The notes under the pieces were generated by a model. That model searched no databases and was not told where the DNA came from. It saw only the letters and a program-made list of their open reading frames with translations. From contig CAVRIV010000008.1 in assembly GCA_963721335.1 (NCBI GenBank), positions 434,001 through 498,000 on the forward strand: DNA of 64,000 nt. The letters are read 5' to 3'. Below are positions 57,427 through 64,000 of this stretch, piece after piece (the first letter of the stretch is position 1; the number at the start of each line of letters is the position of its first letter). Position numbers and translations under genes: made by a program. Origin of the DNA: CAVXDY01 sp963721335. Its GTDB lineage: Bacteria; Actinomycetota; Thermoleophilia; Miltoncostaeales; Miltoncostaeaceae.

Positions 57427-59289
57427 CTACGAGTGGATGTCCTGCGACTCCGCGTGGACCGGAGAGGCGTCGGAGCCGCTCTCCTGAGGCGCCAGGCGGC
57501 GCGCCGCCGGACGCGGGCCGAAGATCTCCCCCAGCTCGTCGCGCTCGAGCTCCTCGGCCGCGAGCAGGCGCTCGACGCCCGCGTCGAGCAGGTCCCGGTG
57601 GGTCCGCAGGATCGCGGTGGCCGACTGGAAGGCCTGCTGCAGCAGGACGCGCGCCAGGGACTCCGCGCGCTCGGACCCATCGCCCTCGGGCGCCCCGGGG
57701 AGCTCCGACGCGAGGCTCGCGGTCGTCGTCTCCGCGGCCATCACCAGGTCGCCGGCCATCCCCCGTGCCAGCGTGGCCGCGCGGTGCAGGTCGTCCGCGG
57801 CGCCGCTCGTGAACTCGCCGAACACCAGCTCCTCGGATGCGCGCCCGGCCATCAGCAGGCCCAGCCGCTCCAGGCACTCCCGCCGGGTGGCCAGGAACCG
57901 GTCCTCGGTGGGGAGCGAGATCGTGACGCCGAGCGCCGCGCCCTGCGGGATGACGGTCACGCGCTCCACGGGGTCGCAGTGGGGCGAGAGGTGTCCCACG
58001 AGGGCGTGGCCCATCTCGTGGTAGGCCACGACGAGGCGCTCCTCGTCGGACAGGATCCGCCCGCGTCGCTCGGGCCCGGCGGTGATCCGCATCAGGGCCT
58101 TGCGGAAATGGGGCATCGAGAGGGTGGCCTCGCCGGCCCGCGCGGCCTCGAACGAGGCCTCGTTGCAGAGCGAGGCCAGGTCGGCGCCCGCCATGCCCAC
58201 GGTGAACGACGCCACGGCGGCCGCGCTGGTGCCCGGGGCCAGCGGACGCCCGCGCATGTGCACGTCGAGGATGGCGCGCCGGGCCGCCCGGCCCGGAAGG
58301 CCGATGGCGATCCTGCGGTCGAAGCGGCCGGCACGGACCAGGGCCGGATCGAGGTCGTCGATCCGGTTGGTCGAGGCGAGGACCACGACCGGCCGGTCGG
58401 GGTCGTTCCGGAAGCCGTCCATCTCGGACAGGAGCTGGTCGAGGGTCTGCTCGCGCTCGCCCGACGATGCGTGCCCCGTGCGACGCCCGCCCACGGCGTC
58501 GATCTCGTCGATGTAGACGACGGCCGGCGCGGCCTTGCGCGCGGCCGCGAACAGCGCCCGGACCCGCCGTGAACCCAGCCCGGCGTACATCTCCACGAAG
58601 TCCGAGCCCGACGCGCTGAAGAAGGGGACCTTCGCCTCGCCGGCGACGGCCCGGGCGAGCAGGGTCTTCCCCGTGCCCGGGGGCCCGTGGAGGATGATTC
58701 CCCGCGGCAGGGCCGCGCCCACGCGCTTGAAGCGCTCGGGCTCCCGCAGGACGTCCGCGATCTCGGAGACCTCGTTGCGGATCTCGTCGATGCCCGCCAC
58801 GTCGGCGAACGTGGTGTCCGACTCGACCGGCCGCATCTGCTGCTTGAAGCGCGAGCCGCTCACCGCGCGGAGCGCGAGGGCCGACACGGCCACCAGGGCC
58901 AGCAGCAGCAGGAGCGGGGCCCAGGTCTGCACCCAGCCGCTGATGTTCATGCCGCCGCCGGCGGCTGGTGCCGTCGCCGCGGCAGGCGGGGTCCGCTCGG
59001 GAGGGGCGACGCTGAAGGGCACATCGCCGATCCGGGCGGCCGCGACGGCGCGCGGCAGCAGATCGGCGGGCAGGAGCGTGCTGCGCTTCCGGCCGTCGGC
59101 GGTCAGGACGAGCTCGAGGCCCGCGTCGCCGCTGGTCACACGCGCCGAGGAGGCCGTCCCGTCCTGAAGCATGTCGAGCGCCGTGGACAGGGGCACGGGC
59201 GCCGGCTCGGCGGCCACGGAGGGCGCCGCGCCCACGACCAGCGCGCAGACCACCGCCAGAACCACGCCCGCTCGTGCTCGTCCGTGCAT
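57427..59289 (-). CDS. ftsH: ATP-dependent zinc metalloprotease FtsH
   Basis: A 620-residue membrane AAA protease that degrades unstable membrane and regulatory proteins. N-terminal membrane segment (residues 7-27), an extracytoplasmic part of about 95 residues, a second helix near 128-150, then the AAA module: Walker A GPPGTGKTLLARAVAGEA, pore loop FVEMY, Walker B VVYIDEIDAVGG, second region RAGRFDRRIAIGLP. The protease site is VAYHEMGHALVGH (HExxH), third ligand Asp in SGAADDLHRAT. ATG 59289 has GGAGGCGA upstream. Confidence 0.94.
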   Translation of the reverse strand: MHGRARAGVVLAVVCALVVGAAPSVAAEPAPVPLSTALDMLQDGTASSARVTSGDAGLELVLTADGRKRSTLLPADLLPRAVAAARIGDVPFSVAPPERTPPAAATAPAAGGGMNISGWVQTWAPLLLLLALVAVSALALRAVSGSRFKQQMRPVESDTTFADVAGIDEIRNEVSEIADVLREPERFKRVGAALPRGIILHGPPGTGKTLLARAVAGEAKVPFFSASGSDFVEMYAGLGSRRVRALFAAARKAAPAVVYIDEIDAVGGRRTGHASSGEREQTLDQLLSEMDGFRNDPDRPVVVLASTNRIDDLDPALVRAGRFDRRIAIGLPGRAARRAILDVHMRGRPLAPGTSAAAVASFTVGMAGADLASLCNEASFEAARAGEATLSMPHFRKALMRITAGPERRGRILSDEERLVVAYHEMGHALVGHLSPHCDPVERVTVIPQGAALGVTISLPTEDRFLATRRECLERLGLLMAGRASEELVFGEFTSGAADDLHRAATLARGMAGDLVMAAETTTASLASELPGAPEGDGSERAESLARVLLQQAFQSATAILRTHRDLLDAGVERLLAAEELERDELGEIFGPRPAARRLAPQESGSDASPVHAESQDIHS

Positions 59290-59393
59290 GTCGCCTCCGT
59301 CGGATCCGTCCTTGCCTGCAGGAAAGCGCCTGTCGTTGCGGCGGGGAACCACCGTTCGGGGGGCCGCGACGGCCGTCCGAACGGCTGGTGACG

Positions 59394-59399
59394 TACCAT
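59394..59399 (+). promoter_or_regulatory. -10 box of the zincin gene, leaderless
   Basis: TACCAT six bases before the GTG at 59406. Confidence 0.55.
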
Positions 59400-59405
59400 C
59401 GGCGA

Positions 59406-59753
59406 GTGCTCGAGGTCAGCCGGGATCGGTTCGAGAGCCTCGTGGCCGAGGCGATCGACGCGATCCCCGAGGCGTTCGCCGAGGCGCTCGACGAGGTCGC
59501 GGTGGTCGTGGAGGACCACTCCAGCCGCCCCGGTCCGCCGCTCTACGGCCTCTACGTGGGCGTGCCCCGGCCCGAGGGCCCGCTTCCGTCCGGAATGCTC
59601 CCGCCGCGCATCGCGATCTACGTCCACCCGCTCGTCAACCACTGCCGCACCGAGGCCGAGCTCGTCGAGCAGGTCCGCATCACGGTCCTCCACGAGCTGG
59701 GCCACCACCTGGGCCTGGACGAGGACCGCCTCCACGATCTGGGCTATGGATGA
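59406..59753 (+). CDS. Zincin-like metallopeptidase (PF06262 type)
   Basis: A 115-residue minimal zincin. SRDRFESLVAEAIDAIPEAF opens it; the metal site VLHELGHHLGLDEDRL gives the HExxHxxxxxD pattern of this family. Common in actinobacteria, function unknown. Leaderless start; stop overlaps the nitroreductase start as ATGA. Divergent from ftsH. Confidence 0.88.
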   Translation: MLEVSRDRFESLVAEAIDAIPEAFAEALDEVAVVVEDHSSRPGPPLYGLYVGVPRPEGPLPSGMLPPRIAIYVHPLVNHCRTEAELVEQVRITVLHELGHHLGLDEDRLHDLGYG

Positions 59754-60328
59754 GCGACCGCGGGGATCTCGTGATCGACGCCATCCGCTCGCGCCGCAGC
59801 GCGACCAGGGTCCGTCCCGACCCCGTGCCCCGCGAGCTGGTGGAGGAGGCGATCGGCGCGGCCGTCCGCGCCCCCAACCACCACCTCACGGGTCCCTGGC
59901 GCTTCGTGGTGCTCGCCGGCGCGGCGCGCCGCGAGGTGGGCGAGGCGCACCTGCGGGCGGTGACCCGGCTTCGCGGGGACCTCCCCCCGGAGGGGGTCGC
60001 CAAGGAGACGGGGCGACTCGAGCGCGCTCCGGTCGTGATCGCCTGCTGCGTGGTCACGGGCGACGATCCCGTGCAGGCGCGAGAGGATCGCGACGCCGTG
60101 GCGGCCGCCATCGAGAACCTGCTGATCGCCGCCCAGGCGCGCGGCCTGGGGGCCATGTGGCGCACCGGCACGATGGTCAACGAGCCGGAGGTGCGGGAGG
60201 CCCTGGGTCTCGGGCCGCACGACGCGGTGGTGGGCTTCGTCTATCTCGGCTGGCCCGACGCGCCCCCCGCCCCGCCCCCCGACAGCACCGAGGAGGTCCG
60301 CCGGAGCACCGTCTGGCGCGGGTGGTGA
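59750..60328 (+). CDS. Nitroreductase family FMN oxidoreductase
   Basis: A 192-residue nitroreductase. IRSRRSATRVRPDPVPRELV and EEAIGAAVRAPNHHLTGPWR carry the FMN-binding arginines; LLIAAQARGLGAMWRTGTM is the second FMN segment; it ends VVGFVYLGWPDAPP. Closest to the YdjA-like branch. Substrate unknown. Coupled to the zincin gene by ATGA. Confidence 0.9.
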   Translation: MSDRGDLVIDAIRSRRSATRVRPDPVPRELVEEAIGAAVRAPNHHLTGPWRFVVLAGAARREVGEAHLRAVTRLRGDLPPEGVAKETGRLERAPVVIACCVVTGDDPVQAREDRDAVAAAIENLLIAAQARGLGAMWRTGTMVNEPEVREALGLGPHDAVVGFVYLGWPDAPPAPPPDSTEEVRRSTVWRGW

Positions 60329-60372
60329 GCCGGAGGTAGCGTTACGGACCACGTCCGGGAGGGGTGCCCGCG

Positions 60373-60942
60373 ATGGCCAGCAGCGTCGCAGACCAGGTGT
60401 TCGCCCAGGTTCAGGCGGTGTGCGCGGACGAGGGCGTGAGCCGGGCGGAGGCCATCCGCCGCATCGCCGCCCGGACCGGCCGCTCCCCGTCGGCGGTGTC
60501 GTCGGCCTACTACTCCGGGGCCCGCCGCGCGCGGGCGACGCCGGCCCCGCGCGCGACGCGGCCGGCCGGGCGGCGGTCGGGCCGCACGGGCCTCCACTCC
60601 GACGCGCCCGCGCTCTTCGACGAGATGCTCCCCCTGGTGGAGGCCGGCGCGACCGTGGAGCAGGCCGCCCGCCGCTTCGGCGAGGACGACGAGAGCGCGG
60701 CCGACATCGCCGCCGGGTTCTCACGCTGGATCGCCCGCGGCGCGGGTCCCGGTGGCGAGGGGGGCGCCGCTCCCGCCGCCCCCGACCCGCGCCTGGCGGA
60801 GCTGGAGCGGGCACTGAAGGACGCCGAGGGCAGGATCACCGCGCTCGAGGCGGACAACCGCGGCCTGAGGCGCGATCTCACCCGCGCCCGCCAGGCCATC
60901 ACGCGGGTGCGGTCGATCCTCGACTCGACGACGGCCGGCTAG
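60373..60942 (+). CDS. Hypothetical DNA-binding-like protein with C-terminal coiled coil
   Basis: A 189-residue protein of no family I recognise. The N-terminal 55 residues look like a helix-turn-helix (SRAEAIRRIAARTGRSPSAV, then SSAYYSGARR), followed by a basic linker, a second helical unit (LPLVEAGATVEQAARRFGED) and a C-terminal coiled coil (LAELERALKDAEGRITALEA). This suggests a small regulator or nucleoid protein. GGGAGGGG lies 8 bases upstream of GTG 60364 and 17 of ATG 60373. Confidence 0.7.
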   Translation: MASSVADQVFAQVQAVCADEGVSRAEAIRRIAARTGRSPSAVSSAYYSGARRARATPAPRATRPAGRRSGRTGLHSDAPALFDEMLPLVEAGATVEQAARRFGEDDESAADIAAGFSRWIARGAGPGGEGGAAPAAPDPRLAELERALKDAEGRITALEADNRGLRRDLTRARQAITRVRSILDSTTAG

Positions 60943-60951
60943 GGCGGGCCG

Positions 60952-61623
60952 CTAGTCCGGACGCCCCGGAGCGTTCTCCAGGCCCGAGATCGCGAGGCTC
61001 GCCTCCCCGCCGTAGCGCTTGTTGAGGTTGACGATGATGGCCGTCATCCCCTCGATGATGAGGGCGTTGGCGAGGGGCCCGGCGTCGAGCGCGCGGGTGC
61101 CCGGGATCGCCTTGGTCAGCTCGATGACCTCCTCGCGAGCCGCCTTGCTCTTGCCGCACACCAGGACGTCGGCGTTCAGGTGGTGGCGGGCCTGGAGGCC
61201 GGCGGCGGGGAGGTTGTTGAAGGCCACGACGACCTTCGCCTCCGGCGCCAGCTCCTGGATGCGCTGGGCGCAGGAGCCGCCCGGGAGCTCCTGCTCGGCG
61301 ATCGCGCCGCTCTTGCCGAAGCGCAGGGCGTTCACCACCGAGATCACCACCTTGCCGGCCAGCGCCTCGGCCATCGGCGGGATGGTGGCCTCGATCCCCT
61401 CCCACGGGATCGACACCACGGCGAGGTCGCCGGCCGCCGCGGCCTCGACGTTCTCGTGGGGCGTGAACGTGCAGTCGGGCTGACCCTCGGCGAGCGTCAC
61501 GGCGGCCTCGCCGGCCCGCTCCTGGCTGCGTGAGCCCACGACGATCTCGTGGCCCGCGGCCGCGAAGTTGATGGCGAGGCCGCGGCCCAGGGGGCCGGTG
61601 CAGCCGAAGATGGCGATCTTCAT
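60952..61623 (-). CDS. fno: F420-dependent NADP reductase
   Basis: A 223-residue enzyme that shuttles hydride between coenzyme F420 and NADP. The NADP motif is MKIAIFGCTGPLGRGLAINF, followed by HEIVVGSRSQERA with the arginine that reads the 2'-phosphate. Later VVAFNNLPAAGL and VLVCGKSKAAREEV are typical of the NPD/Fno family. It shows F420 use, in line with the DDN protein at 5933. Third gene of the uvrD-folD-fno group, four bases behind folD. Confidence 0.92.
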   Translation of the reverse strand: MKIAIFGCTGPLGRGLAINFAAAGHEIVVGSRSQERAGEAAVTLAEGQPDCTFTPHENVEAAAAGDLAVVSIPWEGIEATIPPMAEALAGKVVISVVNALRFGKSGAIAEQELPGGSCAQRIQELAPEAKVVVAFNNLPAAGLQARHHLNADVLVCGKSKAAREEVIELTKAIPGTRALDAGPLANALIIEGMTAIIVNLNKRYGGEASLAISGLENAPGRPD

Positions 61624-61627
61624 ATGG

Positions 61628-62503
61628 TCACTCGTCTCCCGTGTCGGTGGTGTCGCCGGCGCGCCGGCGGGCGGCGGCGAGCGTGTTGGCCAGCAGGTAG
61701 GCGATGGTCATGGGACCGACGCCCCCGGGGACCGGCGTCAGCCAGCCGGCGACCTGCGCCGCCTCGTCGCCGGCCACATCCCCGCGCAGGCCGTCCTCGG
61801 TGCGGTTGATCCCCACGTCGATGACGGCCGCCCCGGGCTTGATCCAGTCGCCCCGGATCATCTCCGGGCGCCCGACCGCCGCCACCAGGACGTCGGCCCG
61901 GCGGCACAGCCCGGGCAGGTCGCGCGTGCGCGAGTGGGCCACCGTGACCGTGGCGCTGCGGGCGGTGAGCAGGAGCGCCATGGGCTTGCCGACGATCAGG
62001 CTCCGGCCCACGACGACCGCCTCGGCGCCCTCGAGGGGGACGCCGGCGCGGTCGAGCAGCCACATGATGCCGGCGGGCGTGCAGGGGACCGAGCCGGGCT
62101 CCCCCCGCAGCAGGCGGCCGAGGTTGATGGGCGCGAAGCCGTCGACGTCCTTGTCCGGGTGGATGCGGTTGGCGATCCGCACCTCCGAGAGCTGCTCGGG
62201 CACCGGAAGCTGGACCAGCATCCCGTCGACCGCGTCGTCGTCGTTCAGCTCGTCGATGAGCGCGTCGAGCTCGGCCTGGGTCGTCTCCTCGGGGAGGACC
62301 ACCCGGCGCGAGACCATGCCCGCCTCCTCGGCGGCCTTCGCCTTCCCCGCCTGGTAGATCTCCGACGCCGGGTCGGCGCCCACCTGGACGCCCACGAGGC
62401 CCGGGCCGCGACCGTGGCGGGCCCGGAACGCCGCGACCCCCTCGGCGACCTCGGCGCGCAGCTCCGCGGCCGCCTGGCGGCCGTCGATGATCGTCGCCGC
62501 CAT
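61628..62503 (-). CDS. folD: Bifunctional methylenetetrahydrofolate dehydrogenase/cyclohydrolase
   Basis: A 291-residue FolD of one-carbon metabolism. It has GLVGVQVGADPASEIYQAGK with the tyrosine-lysine pair, DGMLVQLPVPEQL, PCTPAGIMWLLDRAG and AVVVGRSLIVGKPMALLL, the NADP site. PGGVGPMTIAYLLANTL closes it. ATG 62503 is inside the apparent reading frame of the upstream helicase, which probably ends before this point. Confidence 0.95.
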   Translation of the reverse strand: MAATIIDGRQAAAELRAEVAEGVAAFRARHGRGPGLVGVQVGADPASEIYQAGKAKAAEEAGMVSRRVVLPEETTQAELDALIDELNDDDAVDGMLVQLPVPEQLSEVRIANRIHPDKDVDGFAPINLGRLLRGEPGSVPCTPAGIMWLLDRAGVPLEGAEAVVVGRSLIVGKPMALLLTARSATVTVAHSRTRDLPGLCRRADVLVAAVGRPEMIRGDWIKPGAAVIDVGINRTEDGLRGDVAGDEAAQVAGWLTPVPGGVGPMTIAYLLANTLAAARRRAGDTTDTGDE

Positions 62504-64000
62504 CGTAGGCTCCGGGCGTAGCCTCCGACCTTCCTCATCGGGGCGGCACCGGCCATCAGCCGGCGCTCGGCGCCGTCCTGCGCGAAGCGCACCCGCACCA
62601 GCTCGCCGCCGCTCTCGGTGGCCGTGACCACGCCCTCGCCGAAGGTGGCGTGGAGCACGGAGTCGCCGGTGACCAGCGCCGGGGCGCGGCTCTGACGGGA
62701 CGGCATGCTCGCGATCGCGGCGGCCGAGCGCCGGCCCCCCGGCGGCTCGGCCAGCGCGTCAACCGGCAGCTCGCCCAGGAAGCGCGACGGCAGGCGGTAG
62801 TCGCGGCCGCCGTGCATCGCGCGGCTCTCGGCGTGGGTGAGCACCAGGTGGCGGCGGGCCCGCGTCAGCCCCACGTAGAACAGGCGGCGCTCCTCCTGGA
62901 GCGTCTCCGGGGTGTCCGAGCGCGCGTGCGGGAAGAGCCCCTCCTCGAGCCCGGTGATCACGACGGTGTCGAACTCCAGGCCCTTGGCGTTGTGGATGGT
63001 CATGAGCGTGACCGCGCCGGCGTCGGTGTCGACCAGGTCGGCGTCGGCCTGGAGCGCGATCCCCTCCAGGAAGCCGGCCAGCGACGGGTCGTCATCCGAG
63101 CCCTCGTACTCGGCCGCCACCCGCACCATCTCCTCCAGGTTCTCGACCCGTCCCTGGGCCTCGAAGGTGCCCTCGCGCACCAGGGCGTCGCGCAGGCCGG
63201 AGCGGTCGAGCACCGTCTCCAGGACGCGGTCGAGAGGGCTTCCGGCCTCCACGAGCTGCCGCGCGCCCGCCACCAGCGCTCCCGCCTCGGCCACCGCCGC
63301 GCGCTGCGCCGGCAGCAGCCCCGGCACCACCTCGGCGTGGCCGAGGGTGTCGACCACCGGCATGCCGTGGGTGGCGGCGAACGCCTCGAGCCTCGCGATG
63401 GCCCCGGGGCCGAGGCCGCGCTTGGGCGCCCCGAGCATGCGGGCCAGGCTCACCCCGTCGGCCGGGTTGGCGATGGCGCGCAGGTAGGCCAGCAGGTCGC
63501 GCACCTCGGCCCGCTCGTAGAAGCGCGGGCCGCCGACCACGATGTAGGGCACCTGGCGGCGCACGAGCTGGTCCTCGATCGCGCGGCTCTGCGCGTTGGT
63601 GCGGTAGAAGACGGCGACCTCGGAGAGGCTCGACCCCCGCGCCAGGGCGCCGTCGATCTGGTCGGCCACCACCCGGGCCTCCTCGTGCTCGTCCCGGCAC
63701 GAGACCACCAGGATCGGCTCCCCGTCGCCCAGGTCCGTCCAGAGGCGCTTCGGGTGGCGGTGGGGGTTCTGGGCGACCACCGCGTTGGCCGCCCGCAGGA
63801 TCGTGCCGGTGGAGCGGTAGTTCTGCTCCAGGGCCACCACCCGCGCGTCGGGGTAGTCGCGCTCGAAGTCGAGGATGTTCCGGACGTCGGCGCCGCGCCA
63901 GGAGTAGATGCCCTGGTCGTCGTCGCCCACCGCCACGACGTTGCGCTGCGGCTCCCCCAGCGCGCGCACCAGGCGGTACTGGGCGTGGTTGGTGTCCTGG
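62245..64000 (-). CDS. UvrD/PcrA-type DNA helicase (truncated by window edge; 3' end uncertain)
   Basis: The superfamily-1 helicase runs off the right edge, so Walker A is missing. Seen: NVVAVGDDDQGIYSWRGADV (motifs II-III), VVALEQNYRSTGTILRAANA (motif IV), VVGGPRFYERAEVRDLLAYL, VTLMTIHNAKGLEFDTVVIT (motif V), LFYVGLTRARRHLVLTHAE (motif VI) and a C-terminal Tudor-like HATFGEGVV segment. PcrA proteins normally end soon after a block like GAAPMRKV (about 62530). Here the frame continues to 62245, overlapping folD by 259 bases, so the true stop is probably lost to a frameshift near 62530. Confidence 0.9.
   Translation of the reverse strand, partial: QDTNHAQYRLVRALGEPQRNVVAVGDDDQGIYSWRGADVRNILDFERDYPDARVVALEQNYRSTGTILRAANAVVAQNPHRHPKRLWTDLGDGEPILVVSCRDEHEEARVVADQIDGALARGSSLSEVAVFYRTNAQSRAIEDQLVRRQVPYIVVGGPRFYERAEVRDLLAYLRAIANPADGVSLARMLGAPKRGLGPGAIARLEAFAATHGMPVVDTLGHAEVVPGLLPAQRAAVAEAGALVAGARQLVEAGSPLDRVLETVLDRSGLRDALVREGTFEAQGRVENLEEMVRVAAEYEGSDDDPSLAGFLEGIALQADADLVDTDAGAVTLMTIHNAKGLEFDTVVITGLEEGLFPHARSDTPETLQEERRLFYVGLTRARRHLVLTHAESRAMHGGRDYRLPSRFLGELPVDALAEPPGGRRSAAAIASMPSRQSRAPALVTGDSVLHATFGEGVVTATESGGELVRVRFAQDGAERRLMAGAAPMRKVGGYARSLRWRRRSSTAARRPRSCAPRSPRGSRRSGPATVAARASWASRWAPTRRRRSTRRGRRRPPRRRAWSRAGWSSPRRRPRPSSTRSSTS

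Overview
This is one chromosomal window of a very GC-rich bacterium, with dense codons that mostly end in G or C. The gene content points to a deep-branching actinobacterium, most likely of class Thermoleophilia (Solirubrobacterales or relatives). The pointers are the chromosome-core order rnj, ftsK, rodZ-like, cinA, thpR, recA, miaB, miaA, dapF; F420 enzymes; an actinobacterial inositol-phosphate synthase; an Rpf-type cell-wall enzyme; MurT/GatD; and a secreted protein with the N-terminal pattern AMLVAVVALFVALGGVGYAA. The taxonomy is an inference. No rRNA, tRNA, CRISPR array, phage or intact transposase was seen.

Layout. 1-5.3 kb: a truncated FAD reductase, a lipoprotein, a YbhN-like flippase, dapA and rnj. 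5.3-5.5 kb: a 162-bp near-perfect palindrome resembling a miniature mobile element. 5.5-7.5 kb (minus): sod, DUF3052, an F420-binding DDN-family protein and DUF1801. 7.6-14.6 kb: ftsK, rodZ-like, cinA, thpR, recA (with SOS box) and a vapBC module. 14.6-16.2 kb (minus): two tandem paralogous secreted proteins. 16.2-20.9 kb: miaB, miaA, dapF, a dapL-like aminotransferase and dut. 20.9-25.1 kb (minus): murT, methyltransferase, gatD and DJ-1, with rpiA. 25.1-29.2 kb: hydrolase, NUDIX, small genes, yqgE and an MFS transporter. 29.2-36.6 kb (minus): the primary sigma factor, an Rpf-like enzyme, a double ABC-2 transporter and ino1. 36.7-41.3 kb: a resolvase-like protein, an ECF sigma/anti-sigma pair, a glucuronyl-epimerase-like protein and a repeat protein. 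42-50.7 kb: secreted and membrane proteins, including a matrixin-like protease and a subtilase. 50.7-57.4 kb: photolyase, a CheW-like gene and a TPP-riboswitch-controlled thiamin operon (thiL, ThiXYZ-like transporter, thiO). 57.4-64 kb: ftsH, a zincin, a nitroreductase, an F420:NADP oxidoreductase, folD and a truncated UvrD/PcrA helicase.

Gene expression style. More than a dozen genes have a TAnnnT -10 hexamer ending only 6-8 bases before the start codon, so their mRNAs are probably leaderless. Operons are joined by ATGA and GTGA stop/start overlaps. At three places the overlap is CTGA and no ATG, GTG or TTG fits the protein family, so CTG appears to serve as a start codon.

Sequence quality. 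About ten conserved genes carry single-base frameshifts, mostly one extra base (dapF, an ECF sigma factor, an ABC permease, the subtilase and others; rpiA and one more lack a base). Essential or intact-looking genes are affected, so sequencing or assembly error is more likely than gene decay. These genes are annotated across the shift.
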